Assembly (NCBI GenBank): GCA_031278815.1
Contig: JAITJS010000034.1
Coordinates: forward strand, 1 to 44,504
Origin: Treponema sp.
Lineage (GTDB): Bacteria; Spirochaetota; Spirochaetia; Treponematales; Breznakiellaceae
DNA: 44,504 bases
Direction of reading: 5' to 3'
The notes under the pieces are model-generated. The model saw only the letters and a program-made list of their open reading frames with translations. It was not told the DNA's origin and ran no database searches. Position numbers and translations under genes: made by a program. The number at the start of each line of letters is the position of its first letter. Position 1 is the stretch's first letter. Positions 35,500 to 43,745 of the stretch are shown here, one piece after another.

Positions 35500-35767
35500 A
35501 ATATCCTCCTGTGTTTCTTTCTTTTGCAATCCATGCACCCACTGATGCGACCATCTAACTTTAAATAACGCTCATATTTCATGGTTTATGTATCACTATA
35601 TAGCACTATGTAAAGATGATATGGCCGCCCGTTGATGGTCTTTACCCTTGGGTTATATGAAACACCGGTGGTATTCGAAGGAATGCCCTTTCCTTGGGGG
35701 AGCGTACCAGGAAGCAGCAGGGACTTAGGGAAGAAGCTTCATTAGGGAAAACCGAGGTGGAAGGCCC

Positions 35768-36064
35768 TCAATCATGGGAAGGATTGACCCGTATTTTCTC
35801 GATAGCTACGGAGACTGCCTCCCGTACACTGGTTGCATAGGCTTCATCAGCCATAGCTTGAGCCGCATAGAGGGTCCCTAAGAGGGAAAAGCGGTACAGA
35901 GGTTTTACCATATTCAAAGCCATAGTGGCCATATCTACCACGCAGTCATTACAACGGCACAACTCCCCTTCAAAGGCTGCAAGCTGCCGTTCAAGTTCAT
36001 CAAAAACCAAGTGTTCCGCTTGGTTTTCCAAAAACTCAAAATTATACTGATCCGTTAATGCCAT
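35768..36064 (-). CDS. ComFB-family protein
   Basis: 98 residues with the ComFB pattern: an N-terminal helix (LVFDELERQLAAF), CRCNDCVVDMATMALN (C-x-C-x2-C-x2-D) and KPLYRFSLLG after it. ComFB domains occur in late competence loci and some members bind cyclic dinucleotides. It is the last gene after dnaB in the rpsF operon, 75 bases downstream. Together with the GGDEF and HD-GYP proteins in this window it could act as a c-di-nucleotide receptor; that is inference. Confidence 0.85.
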   Translation of the reverse strand: MALTDQYNFEFLENQAEHLVFDELERQLAAFEGELCRCNDCVVDMATMALNMVKPLYRFSLLGTLYAAQAMADEAYATSVREAVSVAIEKIRVNPSHD

Positions 36065-36139
36065 TTCTTCTTTATCCCTTACTGTTCTTTTCTAAATTAC
36101 TATACTTGAAGCATCGGCACAGACTTCTGATGATAAATA

Positions 36140-37495
36140 TCATATCTCCTGATTATAATTGTTCTGAATCGGGGATACAAATTTCGTGTATTTTGCCATA
36201 AAGAGCAGTTCAATGGTACCCACCGGGCCATTCCGCTGTTTTGCCAGGATAAGATTCGTCTTCTTACCCGCCTCCATATTCGTATCATCTGCTTTCTGGT
36301 CCGCATCCCGTTCCCGATGCAGAAACATAACCACATCCGCGTCCTGCTCAATGGAACCAGATTCCCTGATACTCGATAGGTTGGGCTTGTCCTTTTCCGC
36401 TTCCCGGGTGAGCTGAGAGAGGGCCACGATGGGGATCTTCAGTTCCCGGGCAAGGCTCTTCAGGGAACGGGAAATTTCCGCTATCTGTTCATGCCGCTGG
36501 AGCCGTGCATTCTCAGAGCTTATCAGGGTGAGATAGTCGATGAAGATGATTTCCACCTGCTGCTGCACTCGCAATCGTCTTGCCTGGGCTCGGAGATCCA
36601 GGAGCTTCATATTCGGCATGTCCACGATGTACAGGGGAGCGTCATAGATATTACTCGCCGCTTCCAGGAGATTGGTAAAATCACCGGCAGTGAGAAAACC
36701 GGTTCTGATGGCATTGGCGTGGATCATGGCTTCACTGGAAATGAGCCGCAGCATCAGAGCCAGGTCCGACATCTCCAAGGTAAAAAAGGCCGTGGGAATT
36801 TTATTTTTAATGGCGATATGGGAGGCCATGGTTAAGGCCAGGGCAGTTTTCCCCATAGAAGGCCGCGCGCCGATGATGATGAGTTCTGAAGCCTGAAACC
36901 CTGCGGTTAATTTATCCAGCTCGTCAAACCCTGAAGGAACCCCGGTGATGTTCTTTTTTAACTTATAGAGCCGGTCAATGACGTCAATGGTCTGTTTAAG
37001 AATTTCTCGGGTAGTTCTAAAGCTAAAGGTATGGCCCTTGTCGGTAAGCTCAAAAATTTGCTGCTGGGTCTCTTCCAGAATACTCCGGGATTCCTGAGCG
37101 GTATCAAAGGTTTTGGCGATTACTTCGTTGGAAACCCGGAGCAAGGCCCGTCGCAGAGAATAACTCTGGACGGTTTGGGCATAATATTCAATGTTGGCGC
37201 TGGAAGGCACGACATTGGTTAAAGATGCTACATAGGCAGGGCCACCCACTTCCTCAAGCTTACCATTTTGACGAAGCTCTTCAGAAACCGTAAGGATATC
37301 CGCAGTGAGTCCCTTATTAAAAAGATTCAGGATAGCATCATAGACCTTACTATTAGCATGGACATAAAAATCATCCGGCCGCAGATACTGTATGGCCGTG
37401 GCTATGGCTTCCCCATCCAACAATAAGGCCCCCAGGGTTGCCTGTTCTGCCATACTGTCATGAGGGGGAATTTTATCTTTCAGTCCTGGAGCCAT
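36140..37495 (-). CDS. dnaB: Replicative DNA helicase DnaB
   Basis: 451 residues. N-terminal primase-binding domain (PPHDSMAEQATLGALLLD) and RecA-like motor with Walker A ARPSMGKTALAL (GKT at 215-217), IFIDYLTLI (Walker B) and a C-terminal RNGPVGTIELLF. No intein is present. It follows rplI in the conserved order. Confidence 0.97.
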   Translation of the reverse strand: MAPGLKDKIPPHDSMAEQATLGALLLDGEAIATAIQYLRPDDFYVHANSKVYDAILNLFNKGLTADILTVSEELRQNGKLEEVGGPAYVASLTNVVPSSANIEYYAQTVQSYSLRRALLRVSNEVIAKTFDTAQESRSILEETQQQIFELTDKGHTFSFRTTREILKQTIDVIDRLYKLKKNITGVPSGFDELDKLTAGFQASELIIIGARPSMGKTALALTMASHIAIKNKIPTAFFTLEMSDLALMLRLISSEAMIHANAIRTGFLTAGDFTNLLEAASNIYDAPLYIVDMPNMKLLDLRAQARRLRVQQQVEIIFIDYLTLISSENARLQRHEQIAEISRSLKSLARELKIPIVALSQLTREAEKDKPNLSSIRESGSIEQDADVVMFLHRERDADQKADDTNMEAGKKTNLILAKQRNGPVGTIELLFMAKYTKFVSPIQNNYNQEI

Positions 37496-37525
37496 GAGCT
37501 AATCGCGATAATCGGTCCTCTACCG

Positions 37526-38095
37526 CTATGCTTGCGGAGGATTGGCTTGTGAAGGTTCATCCACCGCCGGGTTCGGAGCAGGCTCCTCATTCTTGCGACG
37601 GCGGGCAGCGCCCTTCCTGGAAGCAGTCGCTTTGGTTTCAGTTTTAAGCATCTGCCCCTGCACCGTAAGGCTTACTTCTGCAGCGGCGCTTTCATAGAGT
37701 TTAACCGTAACCTTATAGTTTCCCACACTTTTAAAGGTATTTCCCGCAAGTTCGATCCGTTTTCGTTCAACCTGGAAACCCAGCTTGGTGAGTTCGTCTG
37801 CTACGGTCTGGTTGGTAACCGCGCCGTAGAGTTTACCGTTAGCCCCTGCAGGCATGGTTATCACCAGTTCCAGGGCTTCCAATCTTTCCTTGATGCTTGC
37901 GGCATCTTTCCGTTTATCTGCCTTGCGAGTCTCAATTTCTCCTCGCCGGGCTTCCAACTGTGCAATGGTACGTTCCGTATAGGGAAGCGCAATGGAACGG
38001 GGGAAGAGGAAATTCCGCGCATAGCCCTTAGCTACTTCTTTTATGTCCCCTTCTTCTCCCAGGATAGGGAGATCTTTGTTCAAAATGACTTTCAT
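37526..38095 (-). CDS. rplI: 50S ribosomal protein L9
   Basis: 189 residues, longer than the usual ~150. The N-terminal part MKVILNKDLPILGEEGDIKEV with GYARNFLFPRSIA is canonical; about 40 extra C-terminal residues are Lys/Arg-rich then Pro/Ala-rich (RKGAARRRKNEEPAPNPAVD). Confidence 0.96.
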   Translation of the reverse strand: MKVILNKDLPILGEEGDIKEVAKGYARNFLFPRSIALPYTERTIAQLEARRGEIETRKADKRKDAASIKERLEALELVITMPAGANGKLYGAVTNQTVADELTKLGFQVERKRIELAGNTFKSVGNYKVTVKLYESAAAEVSLTVQGQMLKTETKATASRKGAARRRKNEEPAPNPAVDEPSQANPPQA

Positions 38096-38148
38096 ACTAC
38101 AAGCTCCTTGTTATAGTAACACGGACTCAGGTCATGAACACGCCATGA

Positions 38149-39237
38149 TCACATCCCCGGAGTAGAGGATGATCCGTCAGATTTCGGCGCCCGAAAGGGC
38201 ACCCAATGTTCTGCAATGCCCAGGATTCCCAGGCCTCCCAAGGCAAGCAGGTTAATTTTGGGACTGCATACCAGGATGATAAGCAGTATATTAAGCCCCA
38301 CCCGCATCAAGGGCGGTAAGGTCATCCGGGATAAACCATACAGCATAATACCCCCTCCTTGAGCTAGGTACAAGATGGCGCATATAGTAACCATATTCCA
38401 AGCTCCTATCTCCAGGGGACTTATACCGATACTCGTCCCTACTAAAATTCCCAAAAGGGATAGGGACAAGACCCAAATAAGCCAAGGAGCCGTATGAAAA
38501 TGGATCATACTGCTCCTTACCCGCCTCCGTCGGATAAGTTCGACACATACCAGGCTTATCTGCCGATTGATGAAAAAGACCACCCCGCATCCAGCCAAAA
38601 CACCGCCTCGTAGGGCCACCGTACCGAGCTGGGCAATGATGGCTTCAGGATCAGCGTGTTGTTCCAAAAGGGAACGTTGCACTACATCGGATCCCGCAGA
38701 AGTGATGGACAGGGAGCGAAATAATTCCGCCTGGGATCGAAGGAGGGCCTTAAAACCCTGGGTATCCCAGGTTGCATCAATAATATACCAGCAGGTCAAG
38801 GCCCCGATCACCGCACCGATTATGAGCCGGTATGCGGTTGACCGGAATAGAACACCGCCCCCTTTAGAAAAACGAGAACCCGTAAAGGGGGGAGCCACTA
38901 TCCATGTAAAGACCACCAGCATCACGGTAAAATAGAGTATATGCAACCAGGGATATGCAGCAGTACCCGCAAAGACCAGCAACAATATACCGTTCCCCCC
39001 TGCTGCAACCAGGGCGCTCGCCCATGCTGAACGGCAATTGTACCCATAGGCCATAAACCCCAGAGGAACGAGAAAGAAAAAGATGGGAAATCCACTATGG
39101 ATGGCCCCCAGGGAAATGCCTGCGCTCACCAAAACAGGAACCACTGCAACTCCAAGAAAAACCAGGCTCACCCGGTTTTTCTTGGTTTGAAGAATACCTG
39201 CAGGTACCGGGGTTTCAGGGGTACGCTGAAAAGCCAT
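38149..39237 (-). CDS. Polytopic membrane protein (DUF2232/YybS-like)
   Basis: 362 residues with about eight to nine hydrophobic helices (for example VSLVFLGVAVVPVLVSAGIS near 23-42 and LIWVLSLSLLGILVGTSIGI near 255-275). Its place between rpsR and rplI is where YybS-type membrane proteins occur in other bacteria. Function unknown. Confidence 0.8.
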   Translation of the reverse strand: MAFQRTPETPVPAGILQTKKNRVSLVFLGVAVVPVLVSAGISLGAIHSGFPIFFFLVPLGFMAYGYNCRSAWASALVAAGGNGILLLVFAGTAAYPWLHILYFTVMLVVFTWIVAPPFTGSRFSKGGGVLFRSTAYRLIIGAVIGALTCWYIIDATWDTQGFKALLRSQAELFRSLSITSAGSDVVQRSLLEQHADPEAIIAQLGTVALRGGVLAGCGVVFFINRQISLVCVELIRRRRVRSSMIHFHTAPWLIWVLSLSLLGILVGTSIGISPLEIGAWNMVTICAILYLAQGGGIMLYGLSRMTLPPLMRVGLNILLIILVCSPKINLLALGGLGILGIAEHWVPFRAPKSDGSSSTPGM

Positions 39238-39253
39238 GAGTCCAGGAAGCGGC

Positions 39254-39586
39254 CTAGTCGGCTACAAAGGGAAGCAATGCAATAACCCGGGCCCGTTTAA
39301 TCGCTACTGCCAAGGCCCGCTGGTGTTTTGCACAGGTACCGGTAATACGCCGCGGCAGGATCTTTCCCCGCTCGGTAATAAACCGGCGAAGCACATCGGC
39401 ATCCTTATATTCTATCTTTAACTTCTGGAGGCAGAACTTACAGACCTTTTTCTTAAAAAAGACCTTGCCCTTACCGCCTCGGAGGATGCGATCTTCCCCT
39501 TCCCGGCCTTCCATAGGGACTTCCCCCCGATCCGGCCGATCCTGCCGGGGAGGACGCTCGGTTTCATTGTATTTTTCATCAGACAT
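39254..39586 (-). CDS. rpsR: 30S ribosomal protein S18
   Basis: 110 residues with an unusually long, charged N-terminal extension (about 45 residues, [20 protein letters not shown]) before the S18 core ([20 protein letters not shown] ... [20 protein letters not shown]). CxxC in the core is retained, as in zinc-type S18. Confidence 0.96.
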   Translation of the reverse strand: MSDEKYNETERPPRQDRPDRGEVPMEGREGEDRILRGGKGKVFFKKKVCKFCLQKLKIEYKDADVLRRFITERGKILPRRITGTCAKHQRALAVAIKRARVIALLPFVAD

Positions 39587-39616
39587 GATTATCTCCTTAG
39601 GGTTACGTGTAATGGG

Positions 39617-40108
39617 TCAAAAGGGAATATCATCGGTAAACCCATCATGGGATGCCCCACCTTGAGGATCCCGTACCGGAGGTCTCCGTTCAGGAAAAAC
39701 CTCTCCCCTATGTTCCTGGTAAGTACCTGGTCCATAAGAACCACTACCGCTTAGACCAGCCCCCCCCGGGACGCTCCCAGGACCGCCGCCGCCGAGGAGC
39801 TGTAAATTATTGGCAACAATTTCCACTTTTGACCGGTTTTGCCCATCCTGTTCCCACCGATCCTGACGGAGCTCTCCGTCCACCCCTACCAGTTTACCTT
39901 TAACCAGATACTGGTTAAGGGATTCCCCTTGCCTGCCCCAGAGAAGGATATCAAAAAAATTCGCTTCATCCACCCATTGGTCGCCGTTTTTGCGACGACG
40001 ATTCACGGCAATGGAAAATTTGCATACCGCCTGACCATTGGCAGTATACTTGAGTTCTGCGTCTCTGGTCAGTCTCCCGATTAAAACCACATGGTTTAGA
40101 TCCGCCAT
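39617..40108 (-). CDS. ssb: Single-stranded DNA-binding protein
   Basis: 163 residues. OB-fold start MADLNHVVLIGRLTRDAELK, then a Gly/Pro-rich linker and the acidic partner-binding tail DGFTDDIPF. It lies between rpsF and rpsR in the standard order. Confidence 0.97.
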   Translation of the reverse strand: MADLNHVVLIGRLTRDAELKYTANGQAVCKFSIAVNRRRKNGDQWVDEANFFDILLWGRQGESLNQYLVKGKLVGVDGELRQDRWEQDGQNRSKVEIVANNLQLLGGGGPGSVPGGAGLSGSGSYGPGTYQEHRGEVFPERRPPVRDPQGGASHDGFTDDIPF

Positions 40109-40119
40109 TGATTCCTCCT

Positions 40120-40401
40120 TTATGCATCGATCTTTACAAAGAGGTACTTAAGGATATGGGCATTAAGTTTAAATATTCGGTCAAGAACCGCAACTTTTAC
40201 CGGATCAAGCATGACGGTGAAGAGGACATACCTCCCCCGCCTTCTTTTTTTAATTTCATAGGCGAGATCCTTATCGCCGACTTCATCGGTTTTTTCGATC
40301 TCCCCTCCCTGAGCAGCCAAGTCAGCCAATACTTGTTCTCTGCCGGCCTTATGTTGGTCTTCTTCTAAAGGAAAAATGACGGTAAGCTCATACCGACGCA
40401 T
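40120..40401 (-). CDS. rpsF: 30S ribosomal protein S6
   Basis: 93 residues, MRRYELTVIFPLEEDQ to FVKIDA, the S18 partner. First gene of the rpsF-ssb-rpsR-rplI-dnaB operon. Its leader contains a seven-pair hairpin and a small hairpin around the ribosome site. Confidence 0.96.
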   Translation of the reverse strand: MRRYELTVIFPLEEDQHKAGREQVLADLAAQGGEIEKTDEVGDKDLAYEIKKRRRGRYVLFTVMLDPVKVAVLDRIFKLNAHILKYLFVKIDA

Positions 40402-40417
40402 GGGTCCTCCTTACGGA

Positions 40418-40446
40418 CTAAAAAATGATCCATCTCCAAAGATGGA
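40418..40446 (-). terminator. Hairpin with T-run in the rpsF leader
   Basis: On the minus strand TCCATCT/AGATGGA (40440-40446 with 40429-40435) closes a four-base loop and is followed by ATCATTTTTT. It lies downstream of the fibronectin pseudogene and also inside the rpsF leader, so it may end readthrough or act as an attenuator for the ribosomal operon. Confidence 0.5.
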
Positions 40447-40460
40447 CAAAGAGGTATTTC

Positions 40461-40489
40461 ATACTAGAAAAAAGAGAGAGCTTCGTCAA
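40461..40489 (-). promoter_or_regulatory. rpsF operon promoter
   Basis: Minus strand TTGACG (40484-40489), 17-base spacer, TAGTAT (40461-40466), about 60 bases before rpsF. Confidence 0.7.
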
Positions 40490-40497
40490 GGGGGAAA

Positions 40498-41309
40498 CTA
40501 CCGCTTACGGTCAATGTACCACATTTCCAGGGTCTTAGATTCTATGGTTACTGCTGGTCCGGGAAGAATCTGCACACTAATGCCGTTTCCTACACGGGTG
40601 CTTGCGGAAGCATAGTCTGATTGCTCCCCTTCCCCACCCGCATTAACCGCACTTGCCTTATAGTAGTAGGTAGTTCCTGGATTCAACCAGGAATCCGTAT
40701 AGGAGTTACCATAATAAGAACCTATATAGGAATAAGGCTTTTCCGGAGTCTCAGCTCGATAGATATAGTGTAATAAGGAAAGTTTGCGTCCGACACCGGG
40801 TTCCAGGATACCGTTACACTGGTTGATGACCCAGCAGCTGCGCTTACCCCGGTGGGAACCGATGGATAGGTCATAGCGGAAACACCGGAGGATTGCTCAC
40901 TTTCCCCTGCATCATTATAGGCGCTTACTCAGTAGTAATAATAGGTTGAGGGTCTCAAGCCGGAACTATCCGTATAGGCGGTATTGATACTGGTCCCTAT
41001 ATTCGTATAGCCTCCATCATAGGTAGAACGGTAGATATAATAGCCGCCGGCATCCCATGCCGTATTCCACGTAAGATGTATCCCCTCTGTACCTGCCTCA
41101 ATGGTTAACCCTTCAGGAACAGCTTGAGGACTGGTGGAAGCAGGATAGGTGGTCCCCTGAGCCGGTGAAGCGAGCGAACCCTCTCCATTGGGAATTGATG
41201 GCACTCACTCTTCTTCATGATTAACCAAATCCATTATCTGATCACAACTGATGAACATACCCATCAATAGGAACAAAGCTACCGGTCCTGCTTTCCCGAT
41301 CTTTTTCAT
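40498..41309 (-). pseudogene. Fibronectin type III lipoprotein gene, broken
   Basis: Starts at the ATG at 41309 with a lipoprotein signal (GPVALFLLMGMFISCD; lipobox-like ISC). The same frame meets TGA at 41205-41207, then continues as VPSIPNGEGS into a fibronectin type III domain (EGIHLTWNTAWDAGGYYIYR). It meets a second TGA at 40929-40931 (likely CGA before decay) and continues into a second domain (VSAYNDAGESEQSSGVSAMT). A two-base duplication (ACAC near 40772-40776) then shifts to the frame YIYRAETPEKPYSYIG and LNPGTTYYYKASAVNAGG, ending at 40498. Three lesions make it a pseudogene. It lies 52 bases after the CsgG-like gene, probably once in one operon. Confidence 0.85.
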
Positions 41310-41361
41310 ACCCTACCCATCCTTTCTAAGCCGCTTACGGTACGCCCATTGCCGGGGCCTG

Positions 41362-42651
41362 CTAACGCTTCTTTCTCGTAATTAAGCCGAATTCGAATCC
41401 TACAGAATAGGAAGCAAAAAATCGCTTATACGTCCTTACATCCCGATCGTCGCCATTGATTTTCGTATACCCTAAAGCATCTCCCACCCGGGCATCCACA
41501 TAGAACACCCCAAAACCAAGCTTAACCCCAAGACTCCCCCCGGCTGTCCAGCCGATGGATGGGGATATGGTAAAGGTATCGCTATGAGTGCCTTCCTTAT
41601 AGCTGAGCTTCTCTAAAGGGAGGGAATAATAGGCCCCGCCATAGCCTTGTATCAGGAAATACCCCGGCCACAGGGTGAGCTTGAGGAGCACCGGTATCAT
41701 AAGAGAACTAGATGTATAGTCTTTCCGGTATTCAGGGCTGCTGTATGTGACCGAAACCGTATCGGTAACATAGCTGAACTCTACTTGCAGTGCCAGAGCC
41801 TGCACGAATTGGAACGATAGATACCCCGTATAATCTAGCTTATTCCACCCAAAATCTCCCAGGCCGTGTCCTCCAACTGTGGGACTACCCCCATCATCAA
41901 ACAGGGTATAGGAATGATCCGAATACGCCACCCGGCCCCCTATATAGAGCGCCTTACGCTTCCACGCGTCCTTGTCCTTTGGGGGAGGTGTTGGCTTGGG
42001 AGCAGCTTGTTCTGCCCGGGTCCGTATAGCCGAGGCAACGGCGTCCGGTTCAGCTTCCACCGGATCAAGCGGACGGGATTCTGCGGGTTTCTCTGGTTCT
42101 GGCTGGGCTTGGGTAATCACCGACGCCCCGGGCCTAGTCGATGGCCTGGGGGTATAGGGCGTACCGGTTAAGGCGGCGAGGATGAGGTCCATGACAATCG
42201 TGGTATTTTGACTTCCCGCGATTCGTGCAGTCTGTACCTCTATTGCCCGAATACGCAGCCGGTAATCATCTCCTAAAGGTACAATGGACCCAGAAATAAT
42301 CGTCTGGGCCCCTAACTTTTTACCGATTGCCTGGGCGGTTTCGTCGTCTACTTCTCCAGACATCTGGAAAACCATCTCTTGCTGCAGGAGCTCCAGGTTC
42401 TGCCTATCCACCACCACCAATGAACTGTTCTTATCATTCACCATATTCGTGGTTAATTCTTCAATGATATAATCCGACAACTTTGGATGTTCCGATTGAA
42501 AGTTGAGAATAACCACCTTAGAATCAGCGGGAAGCCTTCCAATCAGATATAAAGCCCCATTCTGAATTGCCTTATCAAGGGTAATCGCCTCCTGAGCAAA
42601 AGAAAAAAACCTACATGCAATCAAAAACAAAACAAAGGGTAATTTTTTCAT
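41362..42651 (-). CDS. Outer-envelope protein: CsgG/LpoB-like N-domain plus beta-barrel
   Basis: 429 residues from the ATG at 42651 (AAGGAG ten bases before; the ATG at 42660 is only one base from it). A signal peptide (KKLPFVLFLIACRFFSFAQ) precedes a CsgG/LpoB-like domain at about 20-170 (SKVVILNFQSEHPKLSDYII, VVVDRQNLELLQQE, GKKLGAQTIISGSIV). A Pro/Glu/Ala linker follows, then a C-terminal ~190 residues with alternating aromatic strands resembling an eight-strand outer-membrane barrel (YTGYLSFQFVQALALQVEFS ... FASYSVGFEFGLITRKKR). The architecture suggests an outer-membrane assembly or peptidoglycan-synthesis helper; the exact role is unknown. Confidence 0.8.
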   Translation of the reverse strand: MKKLPFVLFLIACRFFSFAQEAITLDKAIQNGALYLIGRLPADSKVVILNFQSEHPKLSDYIIEELTTNMVNDKNSSLVVVDRQNLELLQQEMVFQMSGEVDDETAQAIGKKLGAQTIISGSIVPLGDDYRLRIRAIEVQTARIAGSQNTTIVMDLILAALTGTPYTPRPSTRPGASVITQAQPEPEKPAESRPLDPVEAEPDAVASAIRTRAEQAAPKPTPPPKDKDAWKRKALYIGGRVAYSDHSYTLFDDGGSPTVGGHGLGDFGWNKLDYTGYLSFQFVQALALQVEFSYVTDTVSVTYSSPEYRKDYTSSSLMIPVLLKLTLWPGYFLIQGYGGAYYSLPLEKLSYKEGTHSDTFTISPSIGWTAGGSLGVKLGFGVFYVDARVGDALGYTKINGDDRDVRTYKRFFASYSVGFEFGLITRKKR

Positions 42652-42803
42652 AGCGGTCATACTCCTTATAACCAAATCAAAGACACCATTTATCCCTTTT
42701 CCAGCTTTACGTTGAGAGCGGATCTACCCCAAACGTCTACACTCGGATTATCTCTTGCTCTGTTATCATATCAGTGCTGAACCTGCTTTTTTTCTATAGT
42801 AAT

Positions 42804-42831
42804 ATTATACCACAAACATAACATAATACAA
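42804..42831 (-). promoter_or_regulatory. Promoter of the CsgG-like gene
   Basis: Minus strand TTGTAT (42826-42831), 16-base spacer, perfect TATAAT (42804-42809). The leader would be about 145 bases. Confidence 0.65.
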
Positions 42832-42886
42832 GTCTGTACCCTACAGATTTAACAAATTTTTCCGGCAAAAGGTAAGGCTTACCTTT

Positions 42887-42932
42887 AACAAAAAACGGGC
42901 TATTCTGAAGACAAGGGCTTCAGAATAGCCCG
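42887..42932 (-). terminator. Intrinsic terminator
   Basis: Perfect 15-pair stem CGGGCTATTCTGAAG (42896-42910) with CTTCAGAATAGCCCG (42918-42932), seven-base loop, then a T-run on the minus strand. It ends the transcript of the MITE-interrupted gene. Confidence 0.9.
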
Positions 42933-42983
42933 CCCTTCACAGAAACCTTCCCCGAATCAGGGCAGGTCCGCTTTTACCGTGCT

Positions 42984-43615
42984 TTACTGCCATCGGTCAA
43001 CTCTAAGCCCATAGTCGCCGGTGTTACCAGGAGAATAAGCTCTGACGGTTACCACTACCTCGGCATAGACGCTCAAATAGATCCCAAATAAACTAAAAGC
43101 GTAGGAAGAAGAGTTGCCAAGCGCAAACCGATAATAATCAAATTCCCTTGGGTTAATGAATCCGAAGGAAGTACTGTTTACGGAGAGATTGCCACTAAGC
43201 AGAGGAAAACTTACCGATGTCGAATCACTTGCCAAATTGATCACATTGTAGGGAACCTCTGAAAACTCATATTTTTGTTAAGAAATCATAAGAAGTTAAA
43301 AATCGATATTTCCTAATTCTTTGTCGTATAATGAATTAGGAAATATCAAAATCTTATGTGGATCTAAATTTAGTACCACATTTAGAGTTTCCAGAGGTTC
43401 CCTGTAAGTGTAGTTTACTGCGACTACCTCGTATGCATACGTTTCACCCGGTGTTTTATAGGAGGTATCAGATATAGAAAGTATTATCCCTCAATCTCCT
43501 CCCCATTACGGTAAACCCTATAATGATCCGCATTGGCAAGCCAATTCCAGATAAAGTCTACTTGGAAAGATGCAGATTGATTAAGTATTGACGGGTACTT
43601 TTTTACATCTGAACT
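42984..43615 (-). pseudogene. Fibronectin-like envelope gene interrupted by a MITE
   Basis: Minus-strand remnant. It opens with SSDVKKYPSILNQSASFQVD near 43613-43550 and a fibronectin-type core (WLANADHYRVYRNGEEIEG). A one-base deletion in a G-run (CCC at 43488-43490) shifts it to SISDTSYKTPGETYAYEVVA. After the MITE the frame resumes as NVINLASDSTSVSFPLLSGN to a stop at 42984. No start codon or signal peptide remains in frame. Apart from the MITE the gene therefore carries at least one frameshift and a lost 5' end. Confidence 0.8.
43251..43402. mobile_element. 152-bp MITE
   Basis: Terminal inverted repeats GGGAACCTCTGAAAACTC at the left (43251-43268) and its reverse complement with one mismatch at the right (43385-43402); target duplication TGTA on both sides (43247-43250 and 43403-43406). 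A perfect 15-pair internal stem (43305-43319 with 43333-43347) fills the centre. No ORF. Removing the element and one TGTA restores the reading frame of the host gene exactly. Confidence 0.9.
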
Positions 43616-43644
43616 TTATAAAAAAACTTTTGTTCTATGACAAT

Positions 43645-43673
43645 AGTATACTATAAACCGTAATAAAATACAA
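43645..43673 (-). promoter_or_regulatory. Promoter upstream of the interrupted gene
   Basis: Minus strand TTGTAT (43668-43673), 17-base spacer, TATACT (43645-43650). It survives although the gene behind it is broken. Confidence 0.5.
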
Positions 43674-43745
43674 GTTAGTTTCGTACAGGGCGAGCGCATT
43701 AAAAAAGGAGTAAAGCAGCGGCAAAAAAAGCCGATAAAAGCGGGA

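Noticed and set aside
40929-41207. Selenocysteine or other recoding of the two TGA codons in the fibronectin gene
   Set aside because: A further frameshift in the same gene and ordinary use of TGA as stop nearby point to decay; no SECIS-like hairpin was evident after either TGA.
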